A DNA stretch of 64,000 bases, from contig JACKCI010000002.1 of NCBI GenBank assembly GCA_020634155.1, positions 1,426,001 through 1,490,000 on the forward strand, given 5' to 3'. Positions 7,414-17,006 of the stretch are shown in pieces. The first letter of the stretch is position 1. The number at the start of each line of letters is the position of its first letter. Made by a program: the position numbers and the translations under genes. The stretch is from Anaerolineales bacterium (GTDB taxonomy: Bacteria; Chloroflexota; Anaerolineae; Aggregatilineales; J027). The notes under the pieces are model-generated. The model did not search any database. It saw only the letters and a program-made list of their open reading frames with translations, and had not been told where the DNA came from.

Positions 7414-8625
7414 ATGGTGTGTTTTATGGTTTCTTGGAAATCTCTATCACCAATCTTCGCTGATGTAATTATATCACCTTGGAACCTATTGATTGGTGGG
7501 TTAATTGCTCAAAATCTATCATTTGGAAACGCTGTAGTGGCTACTATAGTTGGTAATTTTATCTTGTCTTTACTTATACTAGTTTATGGAGGACTAGGCT
7601 GGAGAGCGAGGGTTGACACATCTAAATTGATAGAGCCTGTTTTCGGTTATAAAGGTGCCATTGTTTTCTTAGGCAGTATACTCGCTCTTGGACAGATTGG
7701 GTGGTTTGGAGTAATTGTTACTATTGGAGGAGAGTCGCTTTCTTCTCTTATGGGGGTTTCTCGAATTGTCGGAATAAGCATATATGCTTGCCTTATGGTA
7801 TTTATGGCAAGTATGAAACTGCATCAAATGGCGCTAGTAAAGCTATTTATTGTTGTAAGCTCCATTTCCCTCATAGGCTATCTTCTCTTTGGCACACTGA
7901 TTGATAATTCTGTATACTCCATAATTCAACTTCATGTTGTGTCACAGGAGAAATCATTATTTTGGGGTGTGGGTGTAGCTGTGGCTTCATTGATTTCTTT
8001 CACATCGGTTACACCAGACTTTATGTCGCAAGCTCGTAGCCAATCAGATGTGTTGATAACTACCATTATCGGTGTATTTCTACCATTATCATTTATGAGT
8101 ATTCTAGGAATATTGCTTTTTTCAAATCAAAGCGAACTCAGTATTGACCTGATCCTTTCAGCCTCTGCTTTTCCAATATTCATGGGTCATCTATTTAATG
8201 TAATTACAAATACAGATGCTGCAATTGCGGCATATACTCCTGGATTACGACTTACTCGGATTTTTGGTATTACTCATATTGAGGGGATAGTCATTTCTTC
8301 TTTAATCGGCCTACTATTAGCAACTATTGGCATTGTTGATAAGTTAGAGATATGGTTAGGCTTCCTTGCTGCAATCTACCCAACAATTATTGGGTTAACA
8401 CTTGCCACATATTTTGTGCAACAGAGGTTTTGCTCGACAAACAGCGCCCAAGATTTTGATTATACAATGATCTCAATTGTAGCAGTTGGAGGGCTTGGGT
8501 ATTTTCTTTTTGATCTACATCTGTTAATTTTAACTAGCATACTGTTCTCATTCGTTTTGGGAATACTGATACAATGTCTTCGTTGCATTCGGAAAACCAA
8601 TAATCGCCGTGTCATTTCTGAGTAG
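7414..8625 (+). CDS. NCS1-family nucleobase permease, CodB-like
   Basis: The 403-residue integral membrane protein has about 12 hydrophobic segments and the N-terminal pattern of cytosine/purine/hydroxymethylpyrimidine permeases: SPWNLLIGGLIAQNLSFGNA, then VGNFILSLL, FGYKGAIVFLGSILALGQIGWFG and a later SFTSVTPDFMSQARS. These are cation symporters for nucleobases or thiamine precursors. Two close ATGs (7414 and 7426) are possible starts. The gene stands 20 bases before the STAND protein and could be co-transcribed with it, but a functional link is not obvious. Confidence 0.85.
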   Translation: MVCFMVSWKSLSPIFADVIISPWNLLIGGLIAQNLSFGNAVVATIVGNFILSLLILVYGGLGWRARVDTSKLIEPVFGYKGAIVFLGSILALGQIGWFGVIVTIGGESLSSLMGVSRIVGISIYACLMVFMASMKLHQMALVKLFIVVSSISLIGYLLFGTLIDNSVYSIIQLHVVSQEKSLFWGVGVAVASLISFTSVTPDFMSQARSQSDVLITTIIGVFLPLSFMSILGILLFSNQSELSIDLILSASAFPIFMGHLFNVITNTDAAIAAYTPGLRLTRIFGITHIEGIVISSLIGLLLATIGIVDKLEIWLGFLAAIYPTIIGLTLATYFVQQRFCSTNSAQDFDYTMISIVAVGGLGYFLFDLHLLILTSILFSFVLGILIQCLRCIRKTNNRRVISE

Positions 8626-8645
8626 TTACGAGGTTAAATGATAGT

Positions 8646-11519
8646 ATGGAAAAGTCTTTGCTTCTATCTGATGTTACAGCTAGTCTTGATAAGCTATCCA
8701 TAAAACTGTCTAGGTTTGAACACCTTGTCATATCACCACAATCCGTATTTTTATGGGAAATTGATATTCAAGGGTCAGCAGCTTATAAACATGTTGCGAA
8801 TCTAAAGATTGAATTTTCATTTACACATCCAGAATTTGGATTGTATGAAATAACAGACATGGCTCCGTTTCAAGTAGGAACCTTCCAGACACGACGGAAA
8901 TTAAGGGAAACAATAGAAATCTCGGAGATCGCTGACTTTAGCGATAATCAGTTTCGCCTTAGAACAACACACTCAAGCAAAACCCTCGTTTGGCAAATTT
9001 ATGATGTCGATATTTCAGAGAAGAAAGGTTTTGTACTCAAACTAAAAGGGTTGTTCAGTGCTACCCTTAGAGGTATAAACAATACAGAGTTTAAATCCAT
9101 CTTCCCCATTTGTAAGGCAACAGCGATTTTCAGCCCCCAAGACAAAGAAAACAGTGAAACTCTGCTAGAGTTAGAAACTGAAGACCCTCAAAGCGTATTC
9201 TCTCCTATTGCACTAAGCATTGAACACGGTTCACCTGTTTCGGCACCACCAATTGAAGCATTTTGTAGTCAATTCGGGTGGCGAGATGAGCGCTATTTGA
9301 AACTAGACAAGCTGTATGTTAAGCCTTCTCAATTTCAATTAATAAGGGACACTCTATTGGCTGAACACATGATTTGCCTAATTGGTGATCCCGGAATGGG
9401 AAAATCATATTCGGCGTTATATTTGGTATACCAGTTGTTTGTTGAGGGATATTTGCCTGAGATTCCGCAAGAGCTAGAAATGGATGAGTTTCTGCTAAAT
9501 GTGGGTAAAAACCCAGATAGTGTATTTCAAGGGAAGAAGGTTATCTTTGTGGAAGATCCTTTTGGGAAGACAGATTTTCGACGGAGAGATATTTTCACAA
9601 CTAATTTGCAACAAATTGCTGCTTCAGTCAAAAAGTCTGATTCGATGTTAATTATTACATCACGAGTGGGATTATTCGACAAAGCTCTAGCTAATCAAAT
9701 GCTTCGATCGTGGCTTAAGAAGGTAACGATCAATCTAACGCTGGGAACATTAACTTATCATCTTGATGATATGGATGCAATCGCAGCTAATTACACAGCA
9801 ATCTATCAGCCACTTTGGGCAAAAGATGAAGCAACAAAAGTTAAAGTTTTTGCTTTAGCAAAAGAAAACCTAACTGCTCCACAGAGCATGGAGTTTTTTA
9901 TTCATAATTATGCTGATACTGATGATATTAGCAAACTTACTCAAGCCATCCAAAATTCAAAGCAAGATCAGTTGGTGAATACAATTTCTGAACACATTTT
10001 ACAACTCCCTTATTTCGAACAAATATTCTTTGTCCTGATAGGAATGTTTCAGCTAACAAAAAACAATCTTAGATATATCTACGAAAAAGAATTGTCTGGA
10101 AAAGCATCTGTGTCCTCTAACCTGAGAATCCCAACAAATGCTTGGCAAATATGTGAAATACGATATGGTGATAAGCTTACTAGTCACGAAAGTTACGGAA
10201 TAAGCTACCTACATTTCTATCATCCACACCTATTTGAAGCTGTTAAGCAAGCTTTGGAAGATGATTTAGTAGTTTATAATCAATACATTGAGTTGATTGA
10301 GCTTATCAAAAAAGACAGCAATCCATTTGGGATAAGGGCAGTAGCAAAGGCAATTCTTCATCGCTTTCCAAATCAAATTACACAAACCGAGACAGAAATT
10401 TTAGAAGAACTGATGGTACATCCAGATTTTCTTGTAAGATCTGGGCTTCCTACATCCATTGCAGATGCATGGCTCAATAGCGAATCAAGGGATAAGTTAG
10501 AAGCATGGCTTAAACGACTTGCTAACGACAAACATAACTGGGTCTGTAGAAATGTGGCACTAAATATAGCTAGACTAGGAGACATAAACCTCCAAAAGGA
10601 AAGTGCCCAAGGTCTATTAGAGATATTTGATCAACTAAGTAAACATCAAGACTACGCTGTACGCTATGGGGTCGGGGAAGCAGTTATCTGGCACTTTGAG
10701 GATGTACTTCATTTAAGGCAATATTTATGGGCTATGCAAGATGATGCAGACGAAGTTGCACAAGGGCTGTTTGCGGACTCCTTGGTATGGCAGTTCCAGA
10801 GATTGGAGCCTCAAGATCAAGTTATTGCATCTTTGGATAAGTTTTTGAGATCAGATCAGCCAACAAGTATCCAAGGATGGGCTATATCTGCACTGGCTTG
10901 GCATCAGGATAGCCTTGTTCGAGCCAGACTTCCTAAAGACCTTTTTGAGAAATACTTAGATATGATTGGTTCTGAAACTAGGCAGGAAGCATTCAAATCA
11001 TCTGCTCAAAACCTAGCATGGCACTATGATTATTTTGCTTGGTACAAACCAGAATTTGTTGGTATGTTAAGTTCATCAGAATCAATAAAAGGATCTGAGG
11101 AATCAGGTATCATTCAAACCTTATTCCCTAAATCAGAGGATTTAAATTACTCCTTTCCCCAACAAGTTCAACAGTATTTTTTTCGCATGGCAGAGTCAGA
11201 GGATGAATATGTAAGAGCATGGTCTTCTTTCGCTTTTACTGCCCGTATTTGGGCATTCGGAGATATAGCCACTTTAGGCTACGACAAGGCACTAGATGCA
11301 ATCCATAGCCTATCTAGAGACAAGGTAGATATTGTTCGAACGACACTTGGCAGATGCTTGATTGCAAACTTTGAGCGTCATAAACAAGTTTTTGGTGACA
11401 TTTTAACAAGCATAGTACAAAACAGCAATTCATCAATCAAAAGCTTCTTGAAAAAAGAAATCAATAGTCTGGAAAGTGAAATACCTGTCCACGAACGAGC
11501 CAAATATGATAAGTTGTAG
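8646..11519 (+). CDS. STAND-type NTPase with C-terminal helical repeats
   Basis: The 957-residue protein has three parts. Residues 1-200 are beta-rich and not recognised. The NTPase follows a YVKPSQFQLIRDTL lead-in, with Walker A GDPGMGKS at 247-254, an acidic Walker B-like KVIFVEDPFGKT near 298-309 and SMLIITSRVGLF near 334; this pattern fits the novel STAND 3 group. From about residue 600 there is a chain of helical repeats resembling HEAT units (HNWVCRNVALNIARLGD, DYAVRYGVGEAVIWHF, IQGWAISALAWH, EYVRAWSSFAFTARIWAF). STAND proteins sense a ligand with their repeats and then assemble; several are antiphage sensors. No effector nuclease domain is visible in this protein. Confidence 0.75.
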   Translation: MEKSLLLSDVTASLDKLSIKLSRFEHLVISPQSVFLWEIDIQGSAAYKHVANLKIEFSFTHPEFGLYEITDMAPFQVGTFQTRRKLRETIEISEIADFSDNQFRLRTTHSSKTLVWQIYDVDISEKKGFVLKLKGLFSATLRGINNTEFKSIFPICKATAIFSPQDKENSETLLELETEDPQSVFSPIALSIEHGSPVSAPPIEAFCSQFGWRDERYLKLDKLYVKPSQFQLIRDTLLAEHMICLIGDPGMGKSYSALYLVYQLFVEGYLPEIPQELEMDEFLLNVGKNPDSVFQGKKVIFVEDPFGKTDFRRRDIFTTNLQQIAASVKKSDSMLIITSRVGLFDKALANQMLRSWLKKVTINLTLGTLTYHLDDMDAIAANYTAIYQPLWAKDEATKVKVFALAKENLTAPQSMEFFIHNYADTDDISKLTQAIQNSKQDQLVNTISEHILQLPYFEQIFFVLIGMFQLTKNNLRYIYEKELSGKASVSSNLRIPTNAWQICEIRYGDKLTSHESYGISYLHFYHPHLFEAVKQALEDDLVVYNQYIELIELIKKDSNPFGIRAVAKAILHRFPNQITQTETEILEELMVHPDFLVRSGLPTSIADAWLNSESRDKLEAWLKRLANDKHNWVCRNVALNIARLGDINLQKESAQGLLEIFDQLSKHQDYAVRYGVGEAVIWHFEDVLHLRQYLWAMQDDADEVAQGLFADSLVWQFQRLEPQDQVIASLDKFLRSDQPTSIQGWAISALAWHQDSLVRARLPKDLFEKYLDMIGSETRQEAFKSSAQNLAWHYDYFAWYKPEFVGMLSSSESIKGSEESGIIQTLFPKSEDLNYSFPQQVQQYFFRMAESEDEYVRAWSSFAFTARIWAFGDIATLGYDKALDAIHSLSRDKVDIVRTTLGRCLIANFERHKQVFGDILTSIVQNSNSSIKSFLKKEINSLESEIPVHERAKYDKL

Positions 11520-11653
11520 AGACTAATCATATTTATGAACAAGAAATTCTAGTTGCATCTAAATCGAATGTATCACTTCGAGGTTTGTGATCTTCGGATT
11601 TCTTACAGAAAGTACGTCCTGTGTCTATATAGAGATGATGGGAAAAAGCAATC

Positions 11654-12367
11654 ATGATAGCATTGGATTATGAACAACGGCGAATGTTTATTAATAAAAT
11701 TAAGCCTCGTGTTTATCTTTGCATTCCGGTTCTGATATTCTGCGAAACAGCGTTGCTGATTTTGGGCCCCAATACTCCTATATGGTTGGTTGCAACAGCA
11801 CTGCTGGGGTTTGGTTTATGTATATATGTTAACCAAAAAATGTTTGATGTCGTGGATGAATATGAAATATTGCTACGTCAGGTATTTTATCGTAGTGTAC
11901 TCTATTTTTTGGCGGCACTGAGCCAATTATGGTTACTGATTACAACAATCTGGAACACAATTTGGGAATATCCACCACATTTTCTTCAGAATATTGTACT
12001 GGGTTCCCTTTTGGTGTTTGCGACAGTGATTTTATTTTTTACCCAAATGTTTTACCCCAAGAAAATGAGGCAATATGCGCTAGATGTAGACAGAGGAGAA
12101 TATTCACCTAAAAAACAGAGGGAAGTTCTTCTAAATGAATTGAGAGAGTTTCTCGGATATGGAGAAACTCAGAATTTGGACAATATAACACCAATTGAGA
12201 TAGATGTCTTCAAAAGATATTTGGAGCAAAACCCGTCAAAATCTAAGTATGATCCACTATCGAGATATGTTCTCATAGTAGCCAGTATTTTTTCATTTCT
12301 TCTGGGTAGTATAAATAATTTTAACAGTCTTTGGGATTTTATCGAGAAATTATCGTCACTTAAATGA
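11654..12367 (+). CDS. Small multi-pass membrane protein, unknown
   Basis: The 237-residue protein has four hydrophobic segments in the first 135 residues (about 18-36, 42-60, 80-100 and 112-133), a charged cytoplasmic-looking stretch of about 70 residues (KKQREVLLNELREFLGY), and a last hydrophobic segment near 210-228. No known domain is recognised. It lies 134 bases after the STAND gene and 100 before the ParA-like gene on the same strand. As a membrane protein next to a STAND sensor it could be an effector, but that is inference only. Confidence 0.6.
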   Translation: MIALDYEQRRMFINKIKPRVYLCIPVLIFCETALLILGPNTPIWLVATALLGFGLCIYVNQKMFDVVDEYEILLRQVFYRSVLYFLAALSQLWLLITTIWNTIWEYPPHFLQNIVLGSLLVFATVILFFTQMFYPKKMRQYALDVDRGEYSPKKQREVLLNELREFLGYGETQNLDNITPIEIDVFKRYLEQNPSKSKYDPLSRYVLIVASIFSFLLGSINNFNSLWDFIEKLSSLK

Positions 12368-12468
12368 CAAATAAGTCAGCATGTTATAGATTTCTGTAAA
12401 TAGCCTATAATAATTTCCAGATCAAATACAAGAAGATTATTCATTTAGGTAGGGTAGTAGGAGAAAAT

Positions 12469-13443
12469 ATGAAATACCATTTCTTTGTAGGTGGTGCAGG
12501 AGGTAGAGGGAAAACCCTCAGTGCTTTGTTATGGTTGTGTGCATTAAAGCAAGCCACAAGACGTTTATTGATTTTGGATATTAACACAAACAATTCAAAT
12601 AGTTGGGATATTCTAAAATACACGTGTCAAATTGGCGTTTTAGGGCCTTCTCCTAACGGAATCATCGCCTGTTGTATGGACGATGGCAACTGGCTTGCAA
12701 AAAAACAGAATCAAGACCCTTACAATTTGACTGAAATGAGTAAACTAATCAATGACGCAGTAGATATTGTTGTAGCTAACGGATTTATTCCTCAAGATGT
12801 CATAATCGATACAGCTTTGCCTTTTGCATCGTTTGCTAACATTCCAGATGATTTTGTCTTAACTGGAACAGATGTAAAGGTAACAATGTTTTTCACTTGG
12901 ACATTCCCTAGCCTTCTAGATGAGGAACACACCCTCTTAGAACTGGAACAAATATCTAAATCCAACCATAGAATACCCGATACATTGAAGAACATGGAAA
13001 CAGCAAACGCGACTTTGAAGTCGCGGCTGGGCTTCAATGATGCAAACCTGTTTCATGTTTTGAATTATGATGCATTAACAAGATTAAAAGGTGTGGTCAC
13101 TTCACGACACTTCCAAAAGTTGATGAAAATCAACTCAGTAGGTAGTGTAGGATTGTCCTATTTTACTGAAAAAGTGTCCCTAATCCTGAAAAAGCAGCAT
13201 ACAGCTACTCTCTCTCCGGCAAGTTTGGTTGATTCCATGTGTAGGTTCATTCTTGATGATCAAACTAAGCGGCCTACAAATATTATATGTATTCCATATC
13301 ATGCAAATCTCGAGGATTATACAACCAAATGGCTAGCAAAAACCAATAGAATACAGAAACTTGACGATCTCAGGCACAAGAACAAACTCCATCCTCTATG
13401 GGCATCTGTGGTTGTAAATCAACTTAAATCTTTGGTGGATTAA
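12469..13443 (+). CDS. ParA/MinD-like P-loop protein
   Basis: The 324-residue protein begins with FFVGGAGGRGKTLSALLW, a Walker A variant close to the start as in ParA/MinD/SIMIBI NTPases, followed by LLILDINTNNSNSW and a Walker B-like DVIIDTALPF near residue 110. The second glycine-rich lysine of the deviant ParA motif (KGG) is replaced by GGAGG, so it is not a canonical ParA. The C-terminal two thirds are unrecognised. It has a good ribosome-binding site (GTAGGAG), and one base separates it from the next gene, so the two products probably act together. Confidence 0.65.
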   Translation: MKYHFFVGGAGGRGKTLSALLWLCALKQATRRLLILDINTNNSNSWDILKYTCQIGVLGPSPNGIIACCMDDGNWLAKKQNQDPYNLTEMSKLINDAVDIVVANGFIPQDVIIDTALPFASFANIPDDFVLTGTDVKVTMFFTWTFPSLLDEEHTLLELEQISKSNHRIPDTLKNMETANATLKSRLGFNDANLFHVLNYDALTRLKGVVTSRHFQKLMKINSVGSVGLSYFTEKVSLILKKQHTATLSPASLVDSMCRFILDDQTKRPTNIICIPYHANLEDYTTKWLAKTNRIQKLDDLRHKNKLHPLWASVVVNQLKSLVD

Positions 13444-13444
13444 A

Positions 13445-14341
13445 ATGAGTCACTATGACAACCTTGCCTCGTTGCACGAGAGATCTGAATATCCCCTTGG
13501 AGAAGTGCCTCATGCCACCTACTTTGATTTATTAGTCTATCTAGTTAAAGCTGGAGGCAAAGTACATTACAAACAAATCACTGAAAGATTTTCACCTTTA
13601 TCTAAAGATACGCTTAAGCAAATATGTAATGTGCCACCAATGTCGAAATTAGTTACTTACCATGAGGGAACATCATATTTACATGCACTAGATTCTAAAA
13701 AATTGACGTCGGCAATTCAGCGTGATGCCTCCGGGTTTTCTGATTTTAGTATAGTGACCGTTCCCTCTGTTATTCCTTTGCCAGAACCTAGGGTGCCTAT
13801 AGGATTAGGTGATCTTCTAGAATCGACGGGAAAACAACTTGCAGACATTTTTCAAGACTATTTTCGACAATATCAGCATGATGGAATAAGAACATGGCTT
13901 GATATTATGTATCCTGTTGAACATAACTATTTTGCAATGAGATCCAGCACTTGGGGTTGCATACTGTACTTTTGCGATCTTAAAACCTCATTTACACTTG
14001 AACAGATAAATGAGGCTATTCTTATTAGAAGGAAACTATCTAATTTCTTTAGGTGGTCTTACGAGCAATTTTTAGTAATAATAACAGATCAAATAGAGAC
14101 TGATGTAAAAAATTTTGTTCCAAGCCAACACAATATCTTCACTCTGTCGTCTGACCTTCTCTTTAGGATAGTAGGGATAATCGAATCTGTAGGCCAATCA
14201 GAACACAATCCTCAGATAATTCGCTTCATGAAAACAAGACTTCTCTTCTCACTGAGCTACCTGTTTGGATCTAAGTCAACTTCAATAGGTGATTCAGTTC
14301 ACCGAGCAATAGATTTCAAAACGATACTCAAAACCCTGTAG
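13445..14341 (+). CDS. Hypothetical partner of the ParA-like protein
   Basis: The 298-residue protein starts one base after its neighbour, which implies translational coupling. Residues 25-90 (TYFDLLVYLVKAGGKVHYKQ, then KDTLKQICN and TSYLHALD) look like a winged-helix domain. The middle is proline-rich and the C-terminal half mixes strands and helices (SYEQFLVIITDQIET, then NIFTLSSDLLFRIVGII) without a known signature. A P-loop NTPase paired with a DNA-binding-like partner resembles partition or antiphage gene pairs, but I do not recognise the family. Confidence 0.55.
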   Translation: MSHYDNLASLHERSEYPLGEVPHATYFDLLVYLVKAGGKVHYKQITERFSPLSKDTLKQICNVPPMSKLVTYHEGTSYLHALDSKKLTSAIQRDASGFSDFSIVTVPSVIPLPEPRVPIGLGDLLESTGKQLADIFQDYFRQYQHDGIRTWLDIMYPVEHNYFAMRSSTWGCILYFCDLKTSFTLEQINEAILIRRKLSNFFRWSYEQFLVIITDQIETDVKNFVPSQHNIFTLSSDLLFRIVGIIESVGQSEHNPQIIRFMKTRLLFSLSYLFGSKSTSIGDSVHRAIDFKTILKTL

Positions 14342-14368
14342 AGCACCTCTCTAAATACTAGAGTTTCT

Positions 14369-14391
14369 CAGAAACCGTATGCAAATATAAT
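14369..14391 (+). promoter_or_regulatory. Possible promoter of the radical SAM gene
   Basis: TATAAT at 14386-14391 is a good -10 box in the gap before the radical SAM gene, though the leader would be about 200 bases. Immediately upstream is AGAAACCGTATG (14370-14381), the same 12 bases found in both ends of the MITE-like element at 18713-18864. Confidence 0.3.
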
Positions 14392-14604
14392 TAACCAACA
14401 GTATAGTTAGCAGAATGTTTCCCCTATGTGCCAGAATGGATTAAACAACTTCGCCATCAAAGTTTAGTATAGAATTGAAGGGCGCTCCGTCAGCGGTGTG
14501 GATCAACCCACCCTTACCCGTTCCGAATCCATCCTAATCTTTTTCTCGAAGTTGTTTCAAAGTCCTTGACACATTCCGACCCCTGCTTCACTTGGAGGAC
14601 AAAA

Positions 14605-16092
14605 GTGGCCAGCATAGTTTTTGTCAACAGCCCAACGCAACTGTACTCTGAAAGTGGAAGAATAGAAAAATATACTACAATTCCCCCATATGGACTAGCA
14701 TATGTTGCCACAGTTGCCATTGAGGTCTTAGGTAAAGATCAAGTGAAACTTATTGATGGTGAGCATCTAGGGCTGTCACCAGAAAATCTAGCATCTATGT
14801 TGCTGGTGACTTCTGCTGATTACATTGGAATGAATGTTACAAGTCCAAATTTTCACATAGTTAAACAAGTCATAAAGCTTGTAGGTGGAAAACTAAGCGA
14901 CCAAAGGATATTTTTGGGAGGCCCTCATGCAATTCTTTCACCTGAAGAAATACTCGCAGATAGAGAAATTAGAGACCACATTTTGTTTGTTTGTACAGGG
15001 GAAGGTGAGGAACCTATCCGTATGTTTCTATCTGGGGTACCTTTGTCGCAAATTCCAGGCATCGCCTATAATTCAGGATCAGAAATTGTAGTAAAGCCCA
15101 GACATATTACACCACAAAACGATATTGACAATTTGATTGTGGATAGGGGCCTGTTCGCAAATGAACCTAATGTGTGGCAAGATGGTCATACGGTTGAGGC
15201 TCATCTCGTATCATCTAGGGGGTGTCCATACACATGTGCCTTTTGTGCAGCTCCAGAGATGGTGGAACGTAAAGTGAGGATTCGTTCTGCTAAAGCTCTT
15301 CAGACAGAGATAGAATGCTTATTAAAAGAGGGAGTAAATTATATAAGATTCATTGATGATTTATTAATTATTTCAAAAAAGAGAATTAGAGAGTTGTACT
15401 CTATCTTTACTATGTTAGGAATTAATCGCAGCAACTTTGGGTTTGAGGCGAATGCTCGGTCAAATATAATGGCAAGATTGACATCTGAATATTGGGATAT
15501 GTTGTTTGAGATGGGGTTAAGTGAAATAGAATTAGGTATTGAATCTGGCTCACTACGCATATTACAAAGTATGTTAAAATACAGTACACCGACCGATGTT
15601 ATTTGTACAGTAGATAAGGCAATAAAGTACGGTGTCAAAATTAAGGGGTTTCTTATGGTTGGATATTTGGGGGAAACCCTAGAAGATGTGAAATTGACAG
15701 TTAATCTAGCGAGGACGCTAAAACAGATGGCTGGTTCAAAAATCAGGTTTAGTCCAGTGCCTGTTAAGGCATATCCCGGTACTTTGTTGTACCAACAGGT
15801 CGAGGCTCTAAGAAGGAAAAAACAAATCTGTTTTGGGGATAGTATCTCCGTTGATTTATCAGAAAAGCTTGGCTCCGCATTGCATCCAAGCCAAGTTGCA
15901 ATAGTAAAATCAAGAACTCGATATAATGCAATGCATACTGTTCAAGGTAATCCTATAGCTATTAGTGAGCTTTCATCAGGTATTAATACAGAAACTGCTT
16001 TTCGCGCACTGTCAGACTTAATTCTGATTTCTGACAACTCCCCTTCTAATTTGCTAGAATTGGGGCAGAATCATATATATGGGAGAAGCTAA
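14605..16092 (+). CDS. B12-binding-type radical SAM protein
   Basis: The 495-residue protein has an N-terminal cobalamin-binding-like fold (IPPYGLAYVATVA, IFLGGPHAILSPEEIL) and a radical SAM core with the iron-sulphur motif CPYTCAFC (Cys 207, 211, 214), followed by FIDDLLIISKKRI, ELGIESGSLRIL and GFLMVGYLGET typical of this superfamily. Such enzymes perform methylation, ring rearrangement or other radical chemistry; the substrate is unknown. GTG at 14605 is chosen because GGAGG lies six bases upstream, whereas the earlier in-frame TTG at 14566 has no such site. The stop TAA overlaps the ATG of the NUDIX gene, so the two were one translation unit. Confidence 0.8.
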   Translation: MASIVFVNSPTQLYSESGRIEKYTTIPPYGLAYVATVAIEVLGKDQVKLIDGEHLGLSPENLASMLLVTSADYIGMNVTSPNFHIVKQVIKLVGGKLSDQRIFLGGPHAILSPEEILADREIRDHILFVCTGEGEEPIRMFLSGVPLSQIPGIAYNSGSEIVVKPRHITPQNDIDNLIVDRGLFANEPNVWQDGHTVEAHLVSSRGCPYTCAFCAAPEMVERKVRIRSAKALQTEIECLLKEGVNYIRFIDDLLIISKKRIRELYSIFTMLGINRSNFGFEANARSNIMARLTSEYWDMLFEMGLSEIELGIESGSLRILQSMLKYSTPTDVICTVDKAIKYGVKIKGFLMVGYLGETLEDVKLTVNLARTLKQMAGSKIRFSPVPVKAYPGTLLYQQVEALRRKKQICFGDSISVDLSEKLGSALHPSQVAIVKSRTRYNAMHTVQGNPIAISELSSGINTETAFRALSDLILISDNSPSNLLELGQNHIYGRS

Positions 16093-16500
16093 TGCGTAAA
16101 AAGACGATTTTTGTTTTTCTTGGTATTATTGAGAATAGTTTAGGGCAATTATTGATGACCAAGCGGGATGAAGAGGAACTCCCTGATGCTCACGGTAAGT
16201 GGGAGTTTCCTAGCGGAAAGGTTAAGTTCGCGGAAACGCCGAGCAGGCCGTAGTTAGAGAGATATATTATGAAGAAACTGGGTATAGGGTTCAGGTTTGT
16301 GGATTACTTCCACTCTCATGGTCTAACCGATGACAGTATTTGGGGTACGAACAGCACCTAGTTATACTTTGCTATTTATGTACGCTCAGTAGCACTGACC
16401 AACATATCTGCACCGATCATCATATAAGCGAGATTAAATGGGTGGATAGAGATAGGGTTACAAAACATGATCTCATGCCAAGAGTTGAATTTTTTATCTA
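16092..16500 (+). pseudogene. NUDIX hydrolase gene broken by frameshifts
   Basis: ATG at 16092 overlaps the preceding stop (TAATG). The first frame gives KWEFPSGKVKFAET and then a stop; shifting frame near 16230 continues as NAEQAVVREIYYEETGY, completing the NUDIX box G-x5-E-x7-REUxEExGU. A second shift near 16333 is needed to reach a plausible end (ISEIKWVDRDRVTKHDLMP) at 16500. The intact ancestor would have been about 135 residues. NUDIX proteins hydrolyse nucleoside diphosphate derivatives. At least two frameshifts mean it is now inactive, unless they are sequencing errors. Confidence 0.75.
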
Positions 16501-16972
16501 ATTTTAAGTAACTATAGAGGATCTCACAGATGATTTGTGAAATTATTCAATCAGGCGTTGTGGTGGCTCGTGCTAAACATACTGTCAATATCAAATGACA
16601 ATGCCTGATAGAGAGCTTTTCCATCTCCTTACGTGCTGAAGGTTGAAGGCACTGAACACATTTTCAGACCCGTACTGACGCTTGGTTGGCAGCACTCGAA
16701 GCTGCTAACATATTCTATAATCGTTTGACATCCATGGATGGTTTTGAGCAATCACCAAGTATCCGATAATAACCTTTACCCAGATATCCGCCGAAGTGAA
16801 GCTATAGGGTAGGGGAGATATTGATCTTCCCAAGACCATTGAGTTATATATTTCACAATACTTCTATTACTCTGAGCCTTACGCCGCAAACGCGCTATTG
16901 TACGACGTAAACGCCCTCATTCCAAGCAAACTCACTTCCCGGTGAAACGACCCAATAACTTCAATTCGCTAC
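16501..16972. other. Intergenic region, probably decayed sequence
   Basis: Nearly 500 bases with no intact gene. One stretch near 16679-16730 reads AWLAALEAAN in one frame, faintly like the N-terminal helix of a phage-type integrase, but stops surround it. I see no repeats or hairpins that stand out. Confidence 0.4.
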
Positions 16973-17000
16973 TTCACAACTATCATAGTTGTTCTATGAT
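16973..17000 (+). promoter_or_regulatory. Promoter of the Phd-like gene, leaderless
   Basis: TTCACA (16973-16978) and TATGAT (16995-17000) are 16 bases apart. The ATG at 17007 is about where transcription should start, which leaves no room for a ribosome-binding site. Confidence 0.45.
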
Positions 17001-17006
17001 GCACAC

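Noticed and set aside
16679..16780. Possible integrase remnant reading AWLAALEAAN
   Set aside because: Only ten residues in one frame, with stops around and no downstream catalytic motifs.
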